In this document: positions 12,801 through 23,999 of the stretch, piece by piece
Layout of the letters: the number at the start of each line of letters is the position of its first letter
Position numbering within the stretch: position 1 is the stretch's first letter
From: Trichoplax adhaerens
Taxonomy: Eukaryota; Placozoa; Uniplacotomia; Trichoplacea; Trichoplacidae
Assembly (NCBI RefSeq): GCF_000150275.1
Contig: NW_002060976.1
Location: forward strand, 255,281 to 319,280
Direction: 5' to 3'
Length of the DNA: 64,000 nucleotides
Notes under the pieces: model-generated
Databases searched by the model: none
What the model saw: only the letters and a program-made list of their open reading frames with translations
Told to the model about the DNA's origin: nothing
Program-made: the position numbers and the translations under genes

Positions 12801-15800
12801 ACTTGACGAAAGAATGATTCAATAAATAGTTGATCGTGTAAATAAATTTATTTGGTGTAATGAAGATCTACCATCTTGCCCAATAGAGATACATTCGGCC
12901 AGATCTCAATTTCTCAATTTTATTTACACAGGTATAAAATATTGCGAGTATTTATAATTTCTGAGTATTGTGGTAGTGATAAAGTATATGCTATTATAAA
13001 ATGCTATGCTGTATCTAGTCTAGATAAGTTATTATGGTACTTACATTTAAAATTATCTATTGGTGAACTCTTCTGCTCGTCACTACTCGCTGTAGGCGTA
13101 TAACCAGTCAATTGGAGTAGAAATTGAATCTCACTTTCAGCGCTAGTAGCTAAATCCAATGGATAGTCTTCAGACTGTAATGATGTTTTAGCTATAAAAG
13201 GAATGCAAAATGAAAGTATTAGCAACAGCTTCCTTGCTACTATTAATACTAGTTAGCGAGTTGATCAACTGCTTTAAGGCGGAAATATTGTTATGATCAA
13301 ATTTTTCGCTATTTTAATTGACCGCTGAGTTTAATTATATTGATTAAATATTTAATTTTCTGCAAATCTTTTCTTAATTATACCTCTTTTTTCGATATAT
13401 TAGTATTCAAGTAACAGTTGACGTCAAAGTGTTATGATTTTAATTACAAAAGAATTAATAAATTCGTCAACTCTTGTCTATAACAATTCGCAAATCACTG
13501 TAGATAATATGATTTAATTATAACAGTGGTTGACAAGCTTAATCTTAGTTGAAAAGAGCTAATACCATCAATAAGATGAATCGACTACAGATAAATGGAC
13601 CTGGTTTAGTCGTTAAAACTTTGGATCATTTAAATAGTTTTGACAATATTTCTACTCCTACACCGCGGTAAAAGTAAAAATTTATATAAACTCAGCATTG
13701 GCTGGAATCTGAATGGTTTGTGTTGATGTAAAGGACAATTTAGTAGTTTTACTGCTACGATACATAATTGATTGAAAAGATAATTTCGGGTATAAATTGG
13801 TCAAGATGATCAACAATAAGCAATAAAAGGACGACGTGATGCAATTTTCATGCTCAAATAAACTATATTAAATATGACCTTGATGATACAAAATTATTCC
13901 AAAGTTTTTTGTTAGCACTAATCAAGTGGAGATGAAATGCCCAAGTATAATGTGTGTAAAAATCTTTTTTGAGAAAAGAATTAAAAATCTGCAGTGAAAA
14001 CAAATTAACTAAATCAGAATTCACAAAAGGAAAACATTTTGTATTGACTAGTGGTTAATCTACCTTATGTTGTAATTTAGTACTGCTTGTTGTAACTTTT
14101 ACATAGCTGAGAGCATATCTATTTGGATAGCAGCTAATAAAGTACTTTAAAGAAATTATCAGTGCGTTTTTTTCGTCCCAGGTTCTTAACCAGAGTACCT
14201 CAACGTGTAGCTAACTGAAATACTAGTGCGAAATTACAACATTTTACTCTTTAAAAAATCAAATTATACGGTACAAAAAATTCTCGAATTTTCTTAATTT
14301 TGAGCTCCTTGTATTTTATATCAATGCCTTGAAATCTTAATTGTAACAGAATTCGTATATTGAGATGGAATAACCTTTTATAAGACATAACCTAGGGAAC
14401 ATGATACAAATAATAAGCCAAATTTTCAATATCTATCGAGTATGAGGTGAATATAGTAACGACTGCATTTGCAATCTTTACTTTTTCTAACGAGTGATTT
14501 GAGATAAAAGATACCTAACATTTAATATTAAAATCTAAAGAAGAGCTTTATGCTACGGAAAACATTAGATAAATTCGAAAATCAGAAAGTCAAGAGTTAA
14601 GATTCATACGACATTGGCAATTTTCATCTGATTCCGATGAAGACGCTAGATTAATTAGTAAAGACTATAACGCTACAGAAAGAAGGGATTTAGAAGGACT
14701 GCTCTGACCTAAATCCATATTATAATACGATAATTAGCCATAACGATTACCTTTGGATAGACGATAAATATGCATCTTTGTGAGCAAATATCCGTTAAAT
14801 AGCTTGAAATTGTTCTAAATGCTACAGAAACTGATTCCTATAAGAAAATATTGTCTTGGTAACATAATCTGCATTATGATGACGACCTTAGTCAGCAAAT
14901 CTACCAAAGGTGTTCTACAAGTGATGTTTAGATGAATATTTAACGGGCTGCTAAGAAATATCTGCTTGAGTTTTGTCGGTATGATGTATCATAAAATAAA
15001 AAGTGGAATATTAATATATTTTGAAGTATGATACTGTTATCGTCAATCCTGAGAATCGATCAATAACGGTACTACATAGTTAATGTTTACTGCTAATCAT
15101 TAATGTCATTGCAGTCTGATCAGCATTGCTGTGCCATAAATTAAGCCAAAATTTGTCAAATAAAATAAAAAAATTAAAGCAAAAATATCAGAGTGTACTG
15201 TCTTAAAAGAGAATATGAAGTAAATCAACATTATGATGGTTTAATACTGATTAACCTCAGCTCTAATGGAGATAACACTTAGGGCAACCTTATTAACCCT
15301 ATCTCTGTAACTAACAGTTGCGTTAGTAGTATATCAAGCTAGAAATTGTTAAATAAAGAAATGTTAAAGCAAACATTTCAGAGATCTACTTTCATAAAAG
15401 AATGCTAGCTAAATGGATACCATGGTGGTTTAATATTGATCCCTTTCGGCTCTAATGGTTATAACAAGTAGGGGTAATCTTATTATTCTACTCATATATT
15501 TTACCCATAATTCGCTATCATCGAATAATTAATAGTGAAATTTTTAAAAGTTATTGCTATGCGATGATTATACGTACATACTTTCTACCGAACAAAAAAT
15601 AAAATGTCTTTGCGATATAAAGCATCGCTAGCATCTTCTAGTCTTCTTAGACCAGAAATAAAGTGAAGTGATTATATATCTATTATCATTGAACCAATAA
15701 ATTAAGATATTTTAATAAACCATTTCCATTTACCTTGAAGAAGAATTAACAAGTAGATATTATTACCGCTCCCGAGCTATAATTATATCTATGTAAACCT

Positions 15801-18800
15801 CATTCCAAATGTATTATGATGTATCTTGTAAACGTTCTAGCTTTTCGATGTTTTCACATAGAATAGTTCACAAGGGGAAGAAAATGCTAAGCAGTAAATG
15901 ATAGTGTAACTCAATAGATCTTAAACTAATGGTAAAAATGATATGGTGAGACTTATATTCAATCCATAGTAGATCGATATGTTTCAGCTGTTCTAAAGAC
16001 TAACAATAAATTTTGTTTTTCTTCAGTCATACATAAATGATATTAATATGATTATATTACGGTATTCAGCGATGATCTGTTCTATCATTATGTGCAGAGC
16101 TTTGTGTAATCATGACCTCCATTGTCACTTTTATTTAATTTGTAATTACAATTTGAATGGGTTTTAATTTCTAAATAGTTTAGAAAGAAAACATCTGGTC
16201 TGAATTAGTAATAGACGATAACCTTCGTTTGTCTCGTTTAACAAGTATTGTTCACTACTTGACAATTATTCTCTAACAATATGATCCTTAGCATTCTAAA
16301 TTTTAAATAAATTATGGCACCTTTAGATTACGTTTACGGTAAATTGCGCTATTAAATAAATATAAAATTTTAAGGCGGGTATCCGTTATTTTTATTTTAT
16401 TGACAGTTTGATAACGATAATTATTGCCGGATTTACTTGATAGAGTTAATTGTAACTTCATTATTTTGTAACCACCAAAAAACGTAAATAATAGTTTGTT
16501 TTTGGTAGATATCAAGATAGCAATAATCTCGTACGTATAAGAGACTATGAATTAAGTATCGTTAATCTCGAAGGATTTCTATAATTTGAATTATGAGATA
16601 CCCATTGAGTTAGATGTAATATTTAGCCTATCTATATTTAGGAATTTAGTTGATGCAAGTCACTTGCGATAGATGCATATAATTAAGACTATACGATCTT
16701 TCTTTCATTCGATAAAGGCTATTACCCGTTTTAAGGGCATCCATTATTTTTATTTTATTGACTAGTCGATAATGATACCAATAGTCGGATTAACTTGATG
16801 GAGTTAATCGCAACTTCATTATTTTTTAACCGCCATAAAACGTAAATAACTATAATCATTTGTTATTAGTTGATGCTGATATTAATACAGCAAATAAACT
16901 CATACGGATAAGACACTCTGAATTAAGTATCGTTAACTTCGAAGGATTTCTATAGTTTGGATTATGAGATACTCATTGAGTTAGATATTATATTTAGCCT
17001 ATCTATATTTAGGACTTTAGTTAATGCAAGTCACTTGCATTAGATGCATATAATTTAGACTGTGTGATCTTTCATTCAATAAGGGCTATTACCCATTTTA
17101 GGCTTCCATAACTCAAAAATATGTACATAACTTCTTAATAAAATACCGATATCATTCGATAACAATTTGGACATCCTTTCGCAGTGCAATTTATTATTCT
17201 TTAAAATAACAACGTTTATAATTGTGGAAAATAGTATATTCGATTAATTTCATAATATTCGTAAATACTGAGTATAGTCCAGTTCCTAAGTAATCAGCCC
17301 TAATAATTATTACGAAAATCGCTGTTACAGTTTAATATGGCGGTTTTACTTTAACTACGTAATATAAATGATAAAAATGATTAAAATTATAACAGTAGCA
17401 TATTTCTAATTCTTGATCATTATTTACCTCGGAAGGCTTATTTTGTAGTGTAGTACGAGTATATTTGCGCATAAGAAAAAGAAATTGCAAATGTTAAGAG
17501 GAATAGGTGATAACGAATACCAGCGTACAATAAAACATTAATCATATACCGTAATTAATGAACGTAGTCGCGTTTTATAACTTGGAAAGAGGATATTTTA
17601 GCGCTTGGTTCTCTTTATTCAATACCTTTTATTGATTTAGCAATCTAATGAACCGCTGAAAAGTTTATTATAGTAGAAACAGAAAAACGTTATATAGTAA
17701 TAATATAATTCCATTATATCTTGCTCTTCATAGTAACAAGTTAAAGTTATTTTGATTTACGCAATAGTTATTGAACATTCTATTTGGAACAATGAAATGT
17801 ATTTTACTGCTGAGTTAGAAATATTATAGTTCACTTCGCGGTGGCCGTAATAGCATAATCGAGTAGATATATGTGTCCATATTAGTATATCTATCGATAA
17901 AGGCCGTATATTCTATGAAATACGAGGATCAAATAAGTATCCGTGTGCAAAATATGAATACAGACTGCAGATTTATATTGAAGATTATATTTCTAGAAGA
18001 CTCCATTGCTTCCATCCATGATGCGAATTAATCACTAAGTTCTGCTGATTTAATCGAAATTTTCAACGGAACAGAAACAACCATCATGATATACAGTTAA
18101 AATAAGATGCAAAAGGTTACATTTATACGGGGTTATCATGAAATTATAGAATCATCATGAGTTCTGATGATGCTAAATTGAATATGGCGGTATAGAAGTA
18201 TTCAAAATAAAATTGTTGTATTTATTTTAGAATTTTGCTAAATTTGTTTTGTGTTGTAATTAGTATATTTATGAAAAGTGATATTGTAATCAATATTTGA
18301 TGGGACTTTGCAAGCTAACCCATTTCGGAGGATTCACCTTATCTTTTAAACACTTTGTCTCAAATTCTTTAGCCAGCGAATATACTGTAAAAACTTGTTT
18401 TAAGGTTACTTGTACGCCCCCTCCCTTTGAGTGACTTAAGGAATGTCAACAATTCTCATAAACCGTTACAAGAGGGTCATGACAAAATTAACAATTTATA
18501 CGTATTAGCTTGAGCTGAATTATTTAACACGAAATGCTGTCTTATGGCCGCAATACCATCAGTCGAATTACTGTTGCATAGTAACGGAGTTTGCAAACAG
18601 ATTATTACCACGATAAAATATAGCAAAATATAAAAGTAAGCCACTATTACAAAGGTGATTATCAGCACAACTGGTATGGCATTCTGCAGAATAAGTAACT
18701 AAATTGAAACGGCTATAAATTTTCTCAAGTGGGTCAAAGTCCCCTTGATCCTCAAACGTACTTGTTAAAATCATCCAGGTTCGCTAAGTTGTTATTTAGG

Positions 18801-21800
18801 CTATGATTAAATAATAACAGCAGGCTAGCAAAGTTCCTATCTAATATCATCAAAAGAATGCATTCAAAACAAAGTATTGCCTAGTTTCAGACAAATTGGT
18901 TAAATAGCATGAGTAAATGCGAAATGTGATCACCGTTTACGCCCTTTCGTTATATTTTACAAACAATAAATAACAAATAACGTAAAATCTTAATCAAATA
19001 TTAATCGAACGTTCCTTTTACGGTGAATTAACTGGTTATAATTTAAACGTTTAGATAGATTAATGTGAAGCGTGGGCTAAATGTATTTGATCTAGTCATC
19101 TTTGTATTTTTAATAGTCGCTTGGCGTGATCAGCATTATGACTGCTAAATTAAATTTACGCATTACTTTCAAGGTAAATAAGATAAAGCGACCAGTTAAA
19201 TCGGTAAAGATATAATTTAAGATAGTGATTCTATTTATACGATGCTTTCTAGCCTTTAGATCATAAAATATATACCATAGCGTCAAATTTGCGAGCAGAG
19301 GACATCTGTTATTTGCATGACTACGCTAATTTTAAAAAAATGCTTGCTTAAAGCTAGATGAGCTGTCAAGGTAAATTCACGTGCTAATATAAAGTCCATG
19401 GATTACATCATCCATGGGATGATTGTCTAATATTTATGATGGGCTAATCTCTAATGAATGCTTAGATACTGTATAATAGCAAAACAGATATAAAATATTA
19501 AGTAATAGGATTCTAAACTAAGCACATAGAAATATTAAGTTTACACCGTAAATTAATCAAGCTGATAGCACATTCTAAGCTTACGATTAAATTTGATCTT
19601 CAGAAGCGGGATAAATTGTTATTTGATGTGTTAATGCTAACTTACCTTAAATTACACTATAAGTGATAGAGTGGAAATTCCTATAGTTATTGGAGAAATT
19701 AGCTTATGAACCGGCTATATTCATATCATATTCAATTTGAGTAGGATGAAATTATAGGATTGAAGTTACTATGAAAGGGTATGCGGTAGATTAATTATAA
19801 CGCTTGTCAAATATTGACGTTATATTTTAGTTGAATAAAAGAAATATGCACAATAGAGGAAATTACGATTTTTTGGTTTTTGCTTACTACATTATTCTAC
19901 TCAAGACACGTTGGTATGCAATTTCCAATGTTCTAATTTGCCAGACCATTGTATAAGAATTAAGTAAGCGATGATAGTCCTAGAACGCTGGTTATATTAA
20001 TATTTTCAGGATTGCGTTTCATTATTGTTAAATTATTTGACGAGCTAACCGATGTGATCGTGGTATTATATGTTAAAAGGGAACCTTAAAATACGCTGAT
20101 ACCAGTATTTACAATTTTCAATCCAGATAACAGTTTTTAAAGGCGAAATACTGGATACAAAAATTACTGTTTAAAAGCATTACCAAGTAATATTAGGTGC
20201 AAAAGATTAGTACATTGATTACCCATCAGTTTTTGCCGACATCTTACTAGACAATGAGCTAGACGATGCTGCTAACTGCAAAATACTACTAAAAAGCTAA
20301 CCTAATAACTCAAGAATTTCTAGGAGTCTTTAAATTCGTCTTATATAAAATAAAAAAAAATGAGGTAGAATATCATTTTAAACTTTAGAATTCCCCATAA
20401 AAACGATGGATACATTATTTGAGCCTTAATCGAGGTCTGTAATTTTATAGCAATATTGACCATATTTGATGGAATAAATTATCTAGTCCAGAAACAAAGT
20501 AATTCTTCTATTGAATTGTGGAATAAATAATTAATTTAAAATTCTTCATCAATTCATTTTAAATCAATTATAAATGATGGCCAAAATGACAAATGTTTAA
20601 GAAATGACGAGAAACAACAACATTGTATTTAGATCGATCTCAAGAATTGAAGTTTTTGGCCTCGTTGAAAAACAGATTGAAGAATATATTCGAGCAGCTA
20701 GACAATTGAGCATAACTAACACGCATAGATAGAATTTTTGTCTTCGTGTATAAAAAGAAAAACTATTTGGATTTCTATGATGACGGTATGATAAGAAGAT
20801 TAATAACTTGTTGCATCGAGACTGATTAAGCAGAGCAAATTCGATAGAATAGATAATAATCTTCATAATGGGATAGATTGAATGTTTGACTGGTTACATA
20901 TGTGGATGACGTAATCTGAGATTAGTTAGTTATAAACCTTGATGTGATTCCGTTCCGTTATGAAATGCAACAACAAATATTCCATACAATTTATAATATT
21001 TACAATGATATAATCCCGATTTCAATGCAACAATTTCTATAATTAAAGCCATAGTTGATACAGTAACTGTTTATCCCTCAAACAGAGCTTAGAAAGAAAC
21101 CCTGCTTCAATAGCTGTTGTTAAGGACTAATTCGATAACATAAGCACCCAATTAATTCACTAAATACATAAAACAGCAATTGATAGTTTTGATTAAAAGC
21201 ACTGTCTATGTCGTATTATGATTCTGATTCAATTACGTATTATTAGTTCACGATTCAGTTTAGAAGGGAAGACAATATAACAAATAGACCACCTTAGTTG
21301 TTACAGCCTTCGTCAAAAAATTATGTGGAGCCTTTATGCAGTTAATTTAGTTTATGGCCGATATTGTATTATATAAATGGGTAAGATAATACGTGTACTT
21401 TTTTACCAGGAAGATTAAAAGTAACTTACTTTCACCGCAAATCAAAAATAATTCTGCTTTTGGACTACTTGCTTGTGGATTAATTTTCATGCCGACTTTA
21501 TTTAGCATATTCGGAATAACTGTATTCACGGTCATGGTGCTGTGAATTTTAATCTTGTACGATTCACGCTCTGTCGATAAATTGGACGAATCCATTAGTT
21601 GTACATTGAATGGCACAACACCTTCATATTCTAGATCCTTATTAAAATAAAAGAATATAGAGAATAACCTTGTGTGCAATCAGTATATACAATGCTTCTT
21701 TGTTGTTCAATTCTAATACAATCTAATTTGATAGAAGCTTATATAGATGAGTAAATGACTGTAGATTATAACGAATAATATTGAATGATAATGGTAGGAG

Positions 21801-23999
21801 AAATATTTAACTCAAAAATGTACGATTTCCTTTAAAAGTACATGAACTTTAAATGACAATTTTCAAGTTTCAAAGATATAACTATCAAGAGACTATTAGC
21901 GAACCATTCATTAATGTTGCCCTCAAATATGAGTGTAAATAAAAATTATTGGAAATTTTATCTCTAATTTTAAATATCATTTTAATAGTGAGATGGGGTC
22001 AAATATTTGCTTCCAAAAGATTAAGCAATCAATTTATTTAAAAAAGGAAATGTTCACCAATCGAAATATCATTAATAATTTCCCAAGAGTCAAGGAATAA
22101 CATCAAAATGTTGAGATTTATATTGGTAATAAACATATGCGTTTCTAGAAATGCGTATCCGTATAACTATAAATTCCGATATACCGTAGCTAACTTTACT
22201 ATCGTACTAAATTTATGAAAGATATTTTGATCGACTTTGTTGCCTACTCACTGTTGATGGCAAATAATACTATTTTGCAAGGATTTTAAAGCTTAATTTT
22301 GCCTCGAGCAATGCCTAGTGTAAGGTTCTTAGTTTGATATTTATGAGTACTGTATGTACGCGTATAAGATGATTAGTTGGGTGTACTTAAATTAAATTTT
22401 TCTGTATCCCTGATGATTTTAGTTTGAGAATAGGTGTCTGCAATACGATTTAATTATTTTAATCACAGTTTAGTTCACAGTAGTGTATTAAAAATCGATG
22501 GTAAATAAATAAACTTTTTGATCATTTCGTTATTGGATTCCAACGTAGGCAATATAATGATTATGTCGGCTATAACTGAAACAGTTCTTAGATATACAAG
22601 ATGGATTCGGAAAATAACTTCTCAATTAATCTATTTAGTAAAGCAATAAATAATAATATTACATTTTTAATTTTATTGAAAGGCGCTTGAAATGCAGTAA
22701 AAATAAAACTTGTAGACGTATTTGTTAATTGTGTCTGCTATTGGATTGATTGGATTATACGAAGAGATAAATAGGAATTAGAAGGGTTTAATGATCATAT
22801 CAATGAAATTTAAAGAAAAATTATCATAAATAGATATTCAACGGCAGCAATTACTTAAAGTAATTTTAGGGATTGATTTTTTATTATTCAAAAACACGTT
22901 TCAATATAATTCTGATTTGAATTGTATGATTGTGATACTGTTTACCGGTTTATAGTACTGATTTCTAAATACGTCACAGTACATTAAACAAATAATGCTA
23001 ATCCCCGTATTTCTTTCAGATATAAGTCTATCAACGACCGAAATAGAATGAAAGCTAAATTAGGTAGCAATGACTGAAACTAAATCATACAAGGAAATAT
23101 TGCTAGACTGTGTTAGAGAATCATTATGTGTCGTATTACAAATAATTTCATCTTGAACTGTTGCATCGGCTAATTTCTATTGGTTTTATGGAAGCGAGAG
23201 AGTGTGTAAAGAAGGCTGTACTGTGGCACGATGAAGAGAATTTTACAAGATCCCACAGAGCCTTAGATCGATGCATTTGAATAAATGAGCATATTTTAGT
23301 GAAATGACAAACATTATTTGGGAATAAAAGAACTAAGTAAAAAAATATTACAAGGCTACTATATCTTGATTCTGTACTACGATATTACAAAATTATAATA
23401 AAGGCATCTGTTAAACCATCAGACAGTTGTTTTTATTTCGTAGCATGATGACATGTTATATCTTATAAAGAAACAGATTAAGGCATTAATATTGGTAACT
23501 ATTAGGTACGATTATTATTATAACGCTTCGCTTTTAATGCAGATATAGCCATATTATGCTGAAAAGGTGACGTTAAGTAAAGTTAGAGAAACCGATACTG
23601 CTTAATCTACCATGAGTAAATCTCCTCATTAAAATGGGTGAATTATAATTGGAAATCAATTTTGAAGATACGATTAAATATAAGAAAGAAAGAATTACCA
23701 GTACGCGGTATGTTGTGAGTATTATATTGCTGTTATAAACTAACCTTAAATAAGCATATTTGAAATTCATTCTGTTGATTGTAACGATTTATTTTCTCTT
23801 CAATTTCAGCTCTAATAATACTTTCAATTGGTGTTGCATTATCTTCTGGTCTAACAACTTCTTCTTCTTCTATTGCTGCTGCTGAGACTTTTGCTAAATG
23901 GCTAATGATATCGGGATCAAATAATATAGATACACGAGGCGATACTGATGGTTTGTCATGTTCGACAGAAAGAGAATCTTGCGATGCGAACGAACTCAT
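6886..23999 (-). CDS. AFDN: Afadin/RADIL-family scaffold protein (RA-RA-FHA-DIL-PDZ), 18 exons, 1412 aa
   Basis: Exons in gene order: 23745-23999, 21430-21637, 13045-13191, 11525-12714, 11191-11451, 10743-11093, 10516-10553, 9966-10164, 9438-9842, 9108-9258, 8884-9018, 8688-8772, 8259-8409, 7992-8117, 7587-7895, 7416-7481, 7152-7225, 6886-6973. All phases agree and the total is 4239 nt. The family links Rap/Ras-type GTPases and junction receptors to the cortex. Domains: RA1 about 85-190 (DLEYEGVVPFNV, then ELFLICGETKTSLQ across the long intron); a Ser-rich linker; RA2 about 333-446 (FRLYANINV, RRFELLWKTD); FHA about 540-665 (SPDILPQHC, GDLIGFGRYYLFIY); DIL about 770-1070 (NLVLWIANTIEVLHF, KLTAPQLHWF); PDZ about 1312-1400 (HGDLGLGL, RISSGDKIIAVNGISL). 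The stop follows the PDZ closely. Two RA domains match afadin, while the RA2/FHA wording is closer to RADIL/RASIP1. The start chosen is ATG 23999, where a splice acceptor lies just upstream, so a 5' exon may be missing. The 8.2 kb intron 3 is the least certain join. Confidence 0.88.
13576..13668 (+). CDS. Possible short exon or mini-ORF inside afadin intron 3
   Basis: An ATG at 13576 opens 31 codons (starting MNRLQINGPGLVVKTLDHL) and runs to a perfect-looking donor, CG|GTAAAAG, at 13668/13669. If unspliced it stops at once with TAA. Its base composition is less AT-rich than its surroundings. It could be the first exon of a small nested gene on the opposite strand from the afadin-like gene, possibly joined to the open stretch at about 14604-14706. 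I recognise no family, and chance is a real alternative. Confidence 0.2.
14604..14706 (+). other. Coding-like open stretch, unknown, inside afadin intron 3
   Basis: A plus-strand frame reads QELRFIRHWQFSSDSDED and then a charged stretch ending ERRDLEGLL before TGA at about 14704. The end resembles an acidic dileucine tail (E-x-x-x-L-L), but that motif is short. The phase is compatible with splicing from the donor at 13668, with an acceptor near 14603. No homology is recognised and no further exons were found. Confidence 0.15.
15145..15495. repeat. Diverged tandem duplication, period about 195 bp (afadin intron 3)
   Basis: Two consecutive units begin near 15145 and 15340. Shared blocks are gtcaaataaa/gttaaataaa, ttaaagcaaa-at-tcagag, atgatggtttaatactgat/atggtggtttaatattgat, and ctcagctctaatgg/ttcggctctaatgg followed by gataacac/tataacaa. 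Identity is clearly reduced and there are several indels, so this is an old duplication. No coding content was recognised. Confidence 0.65.
16367..17096. repeat. Tandem duplication of a ~362 bp unit (afadin intron 3)
   Basis: Unit 1 is 16367-16728 and unit 2 is 16729-17096. They match along their length: ttatttttattttattgac, then aacttcattattttttaacc, then gaattaagtatcgttaa, cgaaggatttctata, cattgagttagat, tagcctatctatatttagga, tgcaagtcacttgc and gctattaccc. Another ttttaggc start follows unit 2. The ORF on the minus strand at 16312-16515 lies in this repeat and is not a gene. Confidence 0.88.
18300..18780 (-). other. Cluster of short coding-like minus-strand frames, possibly a decayed gene
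   Basis: Three adjacent minus-strand frames have protein-like composition but are not connected by clean phases. They are about 18660-18774 (FEDQGDFDPLEKIYSRFNL...), about 18477-18560 (DGIAAIRQHFVLNNSAQANT...), and about 18290-18450 (VYSLAKEFETKCLKDKVNPP..., ending in a stop). The middle piece looks faintly like an RA-type fold segment, but this is not secure. They lie inside afadin intron 3 on the same strand and break the afadin phase if inserted. I cannot name a family. Confidence 0.2.
20604..20732 (+). pseudogene. Short ORF resembling the end of a NACHT/STAND NTPase, probable fragment
   Basis: An ATG-to-TAG frame of 42 codons includes SRIEVFGLVEKQIEEYIR. NACHT-domain NTPases carry a conserved R-x-I-E-V-x-G-F-x-x-x-x-I-x-x-Y-I strand-helix motif near the end of the ATPase core, and this stretch fits that pattern. 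Nothing recognisable of the Walker A or B parts is near, so it would be an isolated remnant inside afadin intron 3, on the opposite strand. The match is short and could be chance. Confidence 0.25.

Noticed and set aside
6886-13191. A stand-alone RADIL gene starting at ATG 12691
   Set aside because: The upstream exon 13045-13191 is in phase and its start is phase-compatible with the RA1 exon ending at 21430, completing an RA domain, so one longer gene is preferred.
16312-16515. 67-codon minus-strand ORF
   Set aside because: Lies in the first unit of a tandem duplication, is broken in the second unit, and has no motif.
20597-20866. 89-codon minus-strand ORF
   Set aside because: Low-complexity composition; the opposite strand explains the region better as a short NACHT-like frame.
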